NCBI RefSeq assembly: GCF_014698305.1
Contig: NZ_JACJST010000039.1
Span: forward strand, 1 to 34,326
Direction: 5' to 3'
Origin: Anabaena lutea FACHB-196
GTDB lineage: Bacteria; Cyanobacteriota; Cyanobacteriia; Cyanobacteriales; Nostocaceae
DNA: 34,326 nt
Both the position numbers and the translations under genes were made by a program. How positions within the stretch are numbered: the stretch's first letter is position 1; the number at the start of each line of letters is the position of its first letter. The notes beneath the pieces were generated by a model. That model was not told where the DNA came from. It did not search any database and saw only the letters and a list, made by a program, of their open reading frames with translations. Below are positions 17,227 through 25,323 of this stretch, in pieces.

Positions 17227-18591
17227 ATGCTGATTGACTCCTCTGGCTTGTCAAAAGTCAAAGACTCAGTAACCAAATCCATTCTCTTCGGTAACGAACC
17301 TAAGCCGGAGTTAATTGCCATTCTTGCAGTCTACTTTGTTCAAGGCATCTTAGGGTTAGCGCGTCTAGCCGTCAGTTTCTTCCTCAAAGATGAATTGCAT
17401 CTGAGTCCAGTTGAGGTGTCAGCACTGTTGGGAATAGTCGCCCTACCGTGGATGATTAAGCCCGTATTTGGCTTTATTTCCGATGGTTTGCCTATCTTTG
17501 GCTACCGCCGCCGTCCGTATTTGGTGTCATCAGGAATATTGGGGGCTGCGGCTTGGGTGAGTTTGGGTACTGTAGTTCATACTAGCTTAGGGGCAACAAT
17601 AGCGATCGCTCTGAGTTCCCTTTCTGTCGCCTTCAGTGATGTCATAGTTGACTCCCTCATTGTCGAACGAGCTAGACTAGAAACCCAAGCTAAAGCCGGT
17701 TCCCTTCAATCCCTGTGCTGGGGTGCTACTGCCCTTGGGGGTTTAATAACAGCCTACTTTAGTGGCTTACTGTTAGAACATTTCACTACCCGCACAGTAT
17801 TTTTATTTACCGCTGGATTCCCCCTCATTATTTCAGTGGCAGCGTGGTTAATTGCAGAAACACCAATCAGCAAAGTTGAGTCAGAAAATCATCACACCAA
17901 CTTTCTCACCGTCAAAAATCAAATCATTCAAGTACGTCAAGCCTTCACTCAAAAAGGAATTTGGCTACCCACAGCATTTATATTTCTTTGGCAATCTACA
18001 CCCAGTGGAGACTCAGCTTTTTTCTTCTTCTTCACCAATGAACTCCACTTTAAACCAGAATTTTTAGGCAGAGTTAATCTCGTTACAAGTTTAGCCTCAT
18101 TAATTGGCATTTGGATATTTCAACGTTTTCTGAAAACTGTTCCCTTTCGTGTAATTTGTGGTTGGAGTATCGTCATTTCCGCAATATTAAGAATGACAAT
18201 GCTCCTGTTAGTAACTCACACAAATAGAACATTAGGAATAGATGACAAATGGTTCAGTTTAGGTGATAGCTTAATTCTCGCCGTCATGGGACAAATTGCA
18301 TTTATGCCCGTGATGGTTTTAGCCGCTAGAATCTGTCCCTTGGGAATAGAAGCCACATTATTTGCTCTCTTAATGTCCATCTTTAATTTAGGAGGGGCTA
18401 TTTCCAAAGAGCTTGGAGCATTATCTATGCAATGGTTAGGAATCACCGATACTAACTTTGATGCCCTATGGTTGTTAGTAATAATTACTAATCTCAGTGC
18501 TTTATTACCTCTTCCATTCCTCAACTGGCTACCCGTTGAACAAGAGGAATCTGAGATGGCAACATTGCCAGCAACTCCAGTTAATAATTGA
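17227..18591 (+). CDS. Folate-biopterin transporter (FBT/BT1 family, MFS)
   Basis: A 454-residue integral membrane protein with about 12 hydrophobic helices. Family landmarks are an N-terminal PELIAILAVYFVQGILGLARLAVSF region (partly quoted: VYFVQGILGLARLAVSF), LSPVEVSALLGIVALPWMIK, PVFGFISDGLPIFGYRRRPY and FSDVIVDSLIVERAR. These are the marks of the BT1/FBT branch of the major facilitator superfamily, whose plant plastid and cyanobacterial members import folates or pterins. Substrate assignment here is by family only. The carotenoid oxygenase gene starts 46 bases downstream on the same strand, so the two are probably co-transcribed. Confidence 0.92.
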   Translation: MLIDSSGLSKVKDSVTKSILFGNEPKPELIAILAVYFVQGILGLARLAVSFFLKDELHLSPVEVSALLGIVALPWMIKPVFGFISDGLPIFGYRRRPYLVSSGILGAAAWVSLGTVVHTSLGATIAIALSSLSVAFSDVIVDSLIVERARLETQAKAGSLQSLCWGATALGGLITAYFSGLLLEHFTTRTVFLFTAGFPLIISVAAWLIAETPISKVESENHHTNFLTVKNQIIQVRQAFTQKGIWLPTAFIFLWQSTPSGDSAFFFFFTNELHFKPEFLGRVNLVTSLASLIGIWIFQRFLKTVPFRVICGWSIVISAILRMTMLLLVTHTNRTLGIDDKWFSLGDSLILAVMGQIAFMPVMVLAARICPLGIEATLFALLMSIFNLGGAISKELGALSMQWLGITDTNFDALWLLVIITNLSALLPLPFLNWLPVEQEESEMATLPATPVNN

Positions 18592-18636
18592 TGTTCACGC
18601 AAACAAGCTTTATTGCATCTATCAAATCAAAAACAT

Positions 18637-20148
18637 ATGCAGACATTTCCACATCAAGAAACTCAACTTTTACAAAAATCCTATACTCGTAAAGATTGGC
18701 AAGGAGGATATGAATCTCTCACCGAAGAACTTGATTATTGGATTGATGATATAGAAGGAGAAATTCCTCCCGAATTACAAGGAACATTATTTAGAAATGG
18801 ACCAGGTTTATTAGATATCAACGGACAACGCCTACATCATCCTTTTGATGGTGATGGCATGATTAGCCGGATTACTTTTACTAATGGCCGCGCCCATTTT
18901 CGCAACCGATTTGTTCAAACTCCTGGCTATTTAGAAGAAAAGAAAGCAGGTAAAATCCTTTATCGTGGTGTTTTTGGTACACAAAAACCAGGAGGTTGGT
19001 TAGCTAATATCTTCGATTTTAAAATTAAACATATTGCTAATACTAATGTTATTTACTGGGGTGATAAACTTTTAGCATTGTGGGAAGCAGCAGAACCTTA
19101 TCAACTTAATCCCCAAAGTTTAGAAACATTAGGAAATGAATATTTTAATGGCGTTTTATCCATAGGTGAAGCCTTTAGCGCCCATCCTCGAATTGACCCC
19201 AGTTGCACCCAAGATAACGGTAAACCTTGCTTAGTAAATTTTGCTATCAAGCCAGGATTAAACACAAAAATCACTATTTTTGAATTAAACCCAGACGGTA
19301 AAATTATCAGAAAAAAAACTCATAGTGTTCCGGGTTTCTGCTTCATTCATGATTTTGTCATTACCCCTAATTACTGCATCTTTTTTCAAAATCCTGTTAA
19401 ATTCAATCCCATACCTTTTGCTTTAGGAATATCCAGCGCAGGACAATGTATTAAATTACTGAAAAATCAACCAACTCGGATTATAGTTATTCCCCGTAAC
19501 CCGGAAGCAGAAGCAAAAGGTGTAAAAATCCTGGAAACTCAAGCTGGTTTTATTTTTCACCATGTCAATGCTTTTGAGGTAGAAAATCAAATTCTCATTG
19601 ATTCCATCTGTTACGAATCTTTATCAGAAGTTGAACCTAAAAGCGATTATCGGCAAACAGATTTTGATGCTAATTCACCGGGACAACTGTGGCGTTTTCA
19701 TCTCAACCTACAAGACAATAAAGTACAACCTCAGTTAATAGATAGTCGTTGTTGTGAGTTTCCCACTATCCACCCAAATCATGTCGGCAGACAATATCGT
19801 TATTTATACTGTGGTGCGGCTCATGCAGAAACTGGAAATGCACCTTTACAAGGGATTTTAAAAATTGATTTAGAGTCACAACAAAAACAAATATGGAGTT
19901 TTGCACCTCGTGGTTTTGTAGGTGAACCAATTTTTGTACCCCGTCCAAATGCTCAACAAGAAGATGATGGTTGGGTAATCGCTTTAGTTTATGATGCAGA
20001 ATATCATCGTTCAGATGTGGTGATTTTAGATGCTAAAAATTTCCAAAAAGGTGTAATTGCAAAACTGCACCTTAAACATCATATTCCCTATGGATTGCAT
20101 GGAAGTTTTACAAATCAAATTTTTCTTTTAGAGAACGCCAAAAAATAA
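18637..20148 (+). CDS. Carotenoid cleavage oxygenase (apocarotenoid 15,15'-oxygenase-like)
   Basis: A 503-residue member of the RPE65/CCD family, seven-bladed propeller enzymes that use a non-haem Fe(II) held by four His to cleave carotenoid double bonds. Candidate iron ligands are His183 (FSAHPRID), His238 (CFIHDFV), His308 or His309 (IFHHVNAFE) and His488 (IPYGLHGSF). The first two have the same numbers as I recall for Synechocystis ACO. Other family marks are GTLFRNGPG, HPFDGDGM and GEPIFVPRP. The frame extends to TTG 18613; ATG 18637 is preferred, although neither has a clear ribosome site. No signal peptide. Which carotenoid or apocarotenoid is cut cannot be read from the sequence. It probably forms an operon with the transporter upstream. 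Confidence 0.92.
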   Translation: MQTFPHQETQLLQKSYTRKDWQGGYESLTEELDYWIDDIEGEIPPELQGTLFRNGPGLLDINGQRLHHPFDGDGMISRITFTNGRAHFRNRFVQTPGYLEEKKAGKILYRGVFGTQKPGGWLANIFDFKIKHIANTNVIYWGDKLLALWEAAEPYQLNPQSLETLGNEYFNGVLSIGEAFSAHPRIDPSCTQDNGKPCLVNFAIKPGLNTKITIFELNPDGKIIRKKTHSVPGFCFIHDFVITPNYCIFFQNPVKFNPIPFALGISSAGQCIKLLKNQPTRIIVIPRNPEAEAKGVKILETQAGFIFHHVNAFEVENQILIDSICYESLSEVEPKSDYRQTDFDANSPGQLWRFHLNLQDNKVQPQLIDSRCCEFPTIHPNHVGRQYRYLYCGAAHAETGNAPLQGILKIDLESQQKQIWSFAPRGFVGEPIFVPRPNAQQEDDGWVIALVYDAEYHRSDVVILDAKNFQKGVIAKLHLKHHIPYGLHGSFTNQIFLLENAKK

Positions 20149-20159
20149 ATTACCCAAAA

Positions 20160-20222
20160 ATCGTAGGGTGGGTATGGCTACGCAGGCTATAGGAAGGTAG
20201 TCCGTAACCCACCATAAATTTA
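20160..20222. repeat. Diverged dispersed palindromic repeat
   Basis: GTAGGGTGGGTATGGCTACGC on the left and GTCCGTAACCCACCATAAATT on the right form an imperfect stem related to the palindrome at 3551. It lies between the convergent carotenoid oxygenase and tandem-globin genes. The rest of the 280-base gap holds nothing I can support. Confidence 0.5.
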
Positions 20223-20428
20223 ATGGAATGTCTCTACAACGGTTCTAGGATATGCATATTTCATTTCTGAAAATGTTTATTAAAGTTTATATAATGCCTT
20301 CATAGGTTAATAAAACATTTTCATTAGCATCGTTTAAACCCTCTATCATAAGCAGTTTTGGACTCGGGACTGTAGCTAGACGAGATGCAAAGTGCTGTAA
20401 AAGGAATTTAATTATAGTATCCATCGAT

Positions 20429-22450
20429 TTAAGAGCGATCGCTAACTGAAGATTTATATCGTGAGCCATCAGGCATAATCGCACCTTCTAGGAAAGCACT
20501 ACTTAGTTCATAATCACTCACCTTAGCATTTTTGAGATTAGCACCAGTTAGGTAAGCTCCTTCCAGGTTCGCACCACTTAAACTAGCATCTCTCAAATCT
20601 GCACCATTCAAGTTAGCATTTTTCAAATCTGCACAAATCAAATTCGCATTACTGAGATTGGCACTATTAAGGTTAGCTTCACTCAAGCGAGCAAAACCCA
20701 GTTTTGCATGACTTAAATTTGCACCACTAAGTTTAACCTGACTGAGATTAGCATTATCTAAATTGGCATAGCTCAAATTAGCATTTGTAAAATCGCTTTC
20801 TATTAAATTGGCTTTACTCAAATTGGCATGAGGAAGATTAATATCTACTAACTCTGCACCAGGAGCATCCAAACCTCTCAGAGAAACACCATCCTCATTC
20901 AAATCTTGCAGTGCCAAAATTCTCGCATAACTAACTTTAACATCGTGTGCTGCATCAACCGTACTCCAGGCTTGATAATGAAATTGTTTTCTGCGATCTG
21001 GAGCTTCTTTAATAAATAAAACTAGCGCCACCACTAGACTGATAGTATCAGCAGCACCTAAAACTTCTGCTAGTAAAGAGTTGTCATCGACAATTACAAG
21101 AACTACCGTAAACATAACTGCCGAAATAATAGCGACTAACCATACTGGTGCTATCCAGAAAGCATCAATAAGTTTAGCAGGAAGTTGTTTGAGGACTTCA
21201 CTTAATGGCTGTTCAGATATTTTGGTTTTAAATTGCTGATAATTAGCGGTAATATTATTGATAATTTCTTTTAAAACTTCACCATCTAACTGAATTGATA
21301 TCAGAGATTTTTTCTCTAGCTCTGCTGAGGGCTGAAATAGCTGAGATTCTTTTTTAATTTCGGTTTTTAATGTTGCAGATTTTGATACAATAAAACGTTT
21401 ATCCGCTTGGACAGGTTTTGGTAAAACAGCAGGTTTCTCAGCTTGGACAACTTGAGGCGAAGATTCTTCCCCCGCACCTTTTAACATCAACGCAGTAATT
21501 GCTCTATAAGCATTTAGCCAAGCTTTTTTAACTTCAGGAGTCCAATCTTCTTGGAGATACTGCTCAAACGTCATTAGCAGTGCTTCTCCCACCGGTCTAT
21601 AATATTTGGGAATGGCTCCATAACCAACGTGTCTACCTCCTAAAGCATTGAGAGCTGGCCCTAAAGCTTCTGGGTTGCGGAGATTTTCTACTACCAAAAC
21701 CAGAGAATTTAACAGTTTTTTCTCTTGGTTTTTCATATCTGTTTTAGTAAACAGTGGTTTCACTTCTGGGTGAGCTTTAAACAAATTTTCATAAAAGCTG
21801 GCTGCAAATTCATCAGCACGAGGTTTAACTTTTTCAAAACTATTTACCAATATTTCTACAGGTAATTCTGAAGATTCTTCTGGTATTTCTGTTAATATTT
21901 GCTCCGCTACTTTTACTTGGGGAATTTCCTCAATTTTTTGCTCAATTGGTTTTGTAGTTGCTTGTGCTGCTTGTGCTTCTTGTTGTTCTGAATTTGCTGC
22001 TATCTCAGAGTTATCTAATTTAACTTGTGTTGTTGGTACATGATCTACACCTGCACCTTTTAACATCAAAGTAGTAATAGCTGTAAAAGCATCTAACCAG
22101 GCTTTTTTAACTTCAGAAGTCCAATCTTCGCCAAGATACTGCTCAAACGCCAACAGCAGTGCTTCTCCCACTGGTTCATAATAATTGGGAATAGCTCCAT
22201 AACCAACGTGTCTACCTCCTAGAGCATTGAGAACTGGCCCTAAAGCTTCTGGGTTGCGGAGATTTTCTACCACTAAAACCAGGGAATTTAACAGCTTTTT
22301 CTGTTGATTTACCATATCAGTATTGGCAAATAACGGTTTCACCTCTGGGTGAGCGTTAAACAAATTCTCATAGAAGCTGGCTGCAAATTCATTAGCGCGA
22401 GGTTTAACCTTCTCAAAACTTTGCTCTAAGAGTTCAATGTTTAACGTCAT
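20429..22450 (-). CDS. Tandem globin / two-TM / pentapeptide-repeat fusion protein
   Basis: A 673-residue protein with an unusual layout. Two flavohaemoglobin-like globin domains occupy residues 1-135 and about 197-328, with probable proximal haem ligands His81 and His274 (both in GGRHVGYGAIP.YY.PVGEALL). They are close to 80% identical, so they arose by recent duplication. A 65-residue Gln/Glu/Ala linker separates them. A low-complexity region follows, then two membrane helices (about 427-453 and 458-481), then a pentapeptide-repeat rod (about 520-657, HANLSKANLIESDFTNANL). Globins and rod should both face the cytoplasm. There is no reductase domain. It probably senses or handles O2, NO or reactive oxygen at the membrane. 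It is the last of four minus-strand genes led by an NADPH oxidase, which could be its source of reactive species. Confidence 0.88.
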   Translation of the reverse strand: MTLNIELLEQSFEKVKPRANEFAASFYENLFNAHPEVKPLFANTDMVNQQKKLLNSLVLVVENLRNPEALGPVLNALGGRHVGYGAIPNYYEPVGEALLLAFEQYLGEDWTSEVKKAWLDAFTAITTLMLKGAGVDHVPTTQVKLDNSEIAANSEQQEAQAAQATTKPIEQKIEEIPQVKVAEQILTEIPEESSELPVEILVNSFEKVKPRADEFAASFYENLFKAHPEVKPLFTKTDMKNQEKKLLNSLVLVVENLRNPEALGPALNALGGRHVGYGAIPKYYRPVGEALLMTFEQYLQEDWTPEVKKAWLNAYRAITALMLKGAGEESSPQVVQAEKPAVLPKPVQADKRFIVSKSATLKTEIKKESQLFQPSAELEKKSLISIQLDGEVLKEIINNITANYQQFKTKISEQPLSEVLKQLPAKLIDAFWIAPVWLVAIISAVMFTVVLVIVDDNSLLAEVLGAADTISLVVALVLFIKEAPDRRKQFHYQAWSTVDAAHDVKVSYARILALQDLNEDGVSLRGLDAPGAELVDINLPHANLSKANLIESDFTNANLSYANLDNANLSQVKLSGANLSHAKLGFARLSEANLNSANLSNANLICADLKNANLNGADLRDASLSGANLEGAYLTGANLKNAKVSDYELSSAFLEGAIMPDGSRYKSSVSDRS

Positions 22451-22463
22451 ACTGGTTTATTGA

Positions 22464-22675
22464 TTATTTGGCGAGAATTATATCAGAGTAAGGAAAAGAC
22501 CAAATTGGACGCATTTTAAAAAATTCTTCTAAGGAAATTTTCAAGTCTTTATTATCATCATATTTTTCCATGTATTCATCAACTTCATTAGTTAGAAGGT
22601 AATCTCCATGCTAGCAATAGTGTCTTTAACTCGAACTCATCAATGATACTGACATATTTAGTTTCCTTGTTTCAT
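22464..22675 (-). pseudogene. Remnant of an EF-hand protein gene
   Basis: Reading the minus strand, one frame gives NKETKYVSIIDEFELKTLL, which resembles the second half of an EF-hand loop plus exit helix. After a one-base shift near 22608, the other frame gives GDYLLTNEVDEYMEKYDDNK and then DLKISLEEFFKMRPIW, ending at TAA 22464-22466. The second part contains an EF-hand loop DDNKDLKISLEE with acidic residues at positions 1, 3, 5 and 12. An in-frame TGA (about 22672-22674) and the shift break the gene, and no start is visible. It sits in the 263-base gap between the tandem-globin gene and the EF-hand phosphatase fusion, so it may be a lost calcium-binding member of the cluster. Confidence 0.55.
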
Positions 22676-22713
22676 TGATGAGATTCTCTTTATTAAGATG
22701 AAATTTTTGGAAG

Positions 22714-24756
22714 TTAATTGTTTACTAATGTAGAACCAGAGACAACATTAAGGTTAGCAACTAACCCATAGGTTGATACATACTCTTCTAACTCTTGCAA
22801 ATCAACTGTGCCATTTTTATCTGCGTCTAGAGTGTTGAACAGATAATCAGTTATGTATCTTCTGATTTCTTGGGAGCTACGTTCACCTGTTGTCATATCC
22901 TCTATTCGTCCTAAAAGCTCCATAATTTCGTCTTTATCGAGTGCTTTACTTCCATCTGTATCCAATTCCAGAAAAAGCTTTCTGATATCTTCTGTTGCCA
23001 TTCTGGAAGAGCGTAAAGTTTCTCTCAATAATTCATTACCAAATGAATTCATAAACAATATTTGTTCGATGAGTGGTATGGAGAAAAACCCTAATGCTGC
23101 CCAAAAAATTGCATATCTTACAGCTTCTGGATTTGCAGTTGTAGTCACTCCCAGAAAAAGAGAAGCCCACAGGAAAAAATTAGGATTCACAAGCAGAATA
23201 TAAGCATCCCTAGCTTCTGCCTTATTCAGCTTGCCTGTTGTCAATACTGAAGTTAATACGGCAGAGATACGGATTAAGATAAAAACTAATGTTGCTACTG
23301 CTAGTTGTTGCAAACAGGCTAGGGAACGGTTCGGATCTGTTGATGAAAATAAGTCGGAAATGAATGTTGGCGGAGTAAACTGAAACCCAGTTGCCAAAGC
23401 CATGAATGCGACAGCAAGCACTCCAATAAATTTCCAGTTCTTACTGTGGTGGTTTGATTCAACAGGAGATTTATCACGCCAAAATTGGGCTAAAGCTCCC
23501 GGTATTGCCAGACCAAGAATGAGAATAATTCCGAAAAATATCAGGCTTGAAGAGTTAATTGGTAATTGTTTTGCCAAGCCAAATGTGACAACTAGAGCAA
23601 CTGGAGTGATGATTGATAAAGTCCTGGATAAGATAGCCGAAGGATAAAGATTACCGCCCCAAAGTACCGATAAAACTGGGGAAGTAAGAGCGGGTGGAAC
23701 CATCAAAAAAAGCACCCACATAACTTTGTACAAATCCCCTGGACTTTGATACAAAATTCCCGAAAATATTAAAAATAGCCCAACTATCCATCTTACTAAC
23801 ATCCACCCGTAGACTATATACTTCACAGTTGAAGTTACTTTGCGTTTACTCGCTGCAAAGTCAATATCCAGGTAAGTATAAAACGTCGAAGCAGCCAGAC
23901 AAACAACAATTATGCCTCGAAATAGTTCTGATGGTATTCCCCCTGTGGAGGCACTTAATGCCCTTACCAAGCATCCTAGTAAGAAAGCAGCAGCATAGAG
24001 AAAAATTGCCCACATAATTGACAGATCATTGATCTGTTTACGCACAGAAGCTGCACCACCGGATTCCTTATCACGAAACTTGACTAACTCCTCTTGAGAG
24101 AGTGCTTTACCGTTAGGAAGTTTCAGATGTTTATAAGCAGTGGGAGGCAGATTACTTAAATAAAGTGCTAACGGTTCTAATACATATTGATGGCACACCA
24201 CCAGAACAGTTTCACCCCGTTCTAAATGTGGTACGATTCGCTCTTGGTAAAAACTTGCAGCGCGTCCGTAAACTTGTGCAATTTTCTCGCCAGCCGGAGG
24301 TGCTTCGTTATGTGAATGCAACATTTCCTCGAAGCCTTCGTAGCTCAAAGCCAGACGCAGCAAATTCAAATTACGACCGGCAAAAATGCCAAAAGATTTT
24401 TCACTAATTCGATGGTCGATTTGAATAGGAACATCAGAGGATTTCAAAGCCTGACTTTCAGCAAGGGCAATTTCACAAGTTTGTCGTGCGCGTCTCATGT
24501 GAGAGACATATACTGCATCGAACTTCATCCCTTTTTTCTTGAGGTCAGAACCTGCTTGACGCGCTTGCAATCTACCAAATGCAGTCAAATCTACATCTAA
24601 TACACCTGCAAAAATATTGCGTTCATTGCTGGTACTTTCTCCATGCCGAATGAAATACACCTTTCCTTTTTGATGATTGTTTTCTCCTACTTGGTTAGAT
24701 GGTTCCGAGTTAGGAATTATATTTGATGATAGATGCTCTTTTGGTAAATTATTCAT
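22714..24756 (-). CDS. Histidine-phosphatase / polytopic membrane / EF-hand fusion protein
   Basis: A 680-residue protein in three parts. Residues about 32-215 are a histidine-phosphatase (phosphoglycerate-mutase-like) domain with the phospho-acceptor motif FIRHGES (His38), the acid region ISEKSFG (Glu119) and second catalytic His189 (VVCHQYV). Residues about 245-570 hold about nine or ten membrane helices with a transporter-like look (LMVPPALTSPVLSVLWGG), faintly recalling BASS/AEC carriers, though I cannot assign a family. Residues 599-610 (DTDGSKALDKDE) and 644-655 (DADKNGTVDLQE) are two EF-hand calcium loops, and the first lacks the usual central Gly. Calcium probably controls the enzyme or channel part. 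It follows the 105-residue gene by 52 bases, so the two are probably co-transcribed in the NADPH-oxidase cluster. The phosphatase substrate is unknown. Confidence 0.85.
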   Translation of the reverse strand: MNNLPKEHLSSNIIPNSEPSNQVGENNHQKGKVYFIRHGESTSNERNIFAGVLDVDLTAFGRLQARQAGSDLKKKGMKFDAVYVSHMRRARQTCEIALAESQALKSSDVPIQIDHRISEKSFGIFAGRNLNLLRLALSYEGFEEMLHSHNEAPPAGEKIAQVYGRAASFYQERIVPHLERGETVLVVCHQYVLEPLALYLSNLPPTAYKHLKLPNGKALSQEELVKFRDKESGGAASVRKQINDLSIMWAIFLYAAAFLLGCLVRALSASTGGIPSELFRGIIVVCLAASTFYTYLDIDFAASKRKVTSTVKYIVYGWMLVRWIVGLFLIFSGILYQSPGDLYKVMWVLFLMVPPALTSPVLSVLWGGNLYPSAILSRTLSIITPVALVVTFGLAKQLPINSSSLIFFGIILILGLAIPGALAQFWRDKSPVESNHHSKNWKFIGVLAVAFMALATGFQFTPPTFISDLFSSTDPNRSLACLQQLAVATLVFILIRISAVLTSVLTTGKLNKAEARDAYILLVNPNFFLWASLFLGVTTTANPEAVRYAIFWAALGFFSIPLIEQILFMNSFGNELLRETLRSSRMATEDIRKLFLELDTDGSKALDKDEIMELLGRIEDMTTGERSSQEIRRYITDYLFNTLDADKNGTVDLQELEEYVSTYGLVANLNVVSGSTLVNN

Positions 24757-24808
24757 ACTGTTTATAGAATCCCTGTAACCAGAAAATATCTGTGATTAAA
24801 AAAAGCAA

Positions 24809-25126
24809 TTACAAATTCAAACTTTCTAATTCCTGCCAAAGCTTATTCATAAAATCATTAGCGTCCTTAATACCCATTTCTCCCAGTGCTTTCCATTCCT
24901 CTGTTGTGTAATCTAAATCCTGTCCCATAATGTCTTGAGTCCAATAAGGCAACTTAGATGGATTTTCCATTAACTCATAAGTTAGCTCCAATATTTTTGT
25001 CCCTGTGGTATTTTCCCTAGCCTTTGTAGCTAAACAAAAAGCCAGTAATTTAGCTAGATTGCTTTCTGGGGGAATAGATATCAGGAAAGCCATATTTTGT
25101 GCCAGAACAAATTTGTCTAATTTCAT
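24809..25126 (-). CDS. Unknown 105-residue protein in NOX cluster
   Basis: A 105-residue soluble protein starting MKLDKFVLAQNMAFLISIPP, with a C-terminal half rich in Glu, Asp and Trp (YTTEEWKALGEMGIKDANDF). There is no signal peptide, membrane helix, Cys pair or clear EF-hand loop. I do not recognise the family. The ATG has GAGAAG just upstream. It lies 197 bases after the NADPH oxidase gene and 52 bases before the phosphatase fusion, all on the minus strand, and this conserved spacing makes a real gene likely. A small helical regulator or adaptor is possible. Confidence 0.65.
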   Translation of the reverse strand: MKLDKFVLAQNMAFLISIPPESNLAKLLAFCLATKARENTTGTKILELTYELMENPSKLPYWTQDIMGQDLDYTTEEWKALGEMGIKDANDFMNKLWQELESLNL

Positions 25127-25323
25127 TCTTCTCGCTTTTTTACTTCAACAACACTTGTTAAACTTTCAGGAAAAATCTTGCTCAAGTAATAGATGATTGC
25201 CTATCTATTGTGAGCGAATTATGAATTGAATAATCCATACTTTTTTGATTTTTTTCCTAATTTACAAGTATTTTAGCAACTATTTTCATAATTTTGGCAA
25301 CAGATTCATTATCTAAATTTAGG

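Noticed and set aside
18497-18754. Plus-strand 85-residue ORF spanning the transporter-oxygenase junction
   Set aside because: Overlaps the ends of two well-supported genes in another frame and has no family features.
22853-24600. Several plus-strand ORFs of 60-116 residues
   Set aside because: All are shadows of the phosphatase/EF-hand fusion gene, which has catalytic and calcium motifs in the minus-strand frame.
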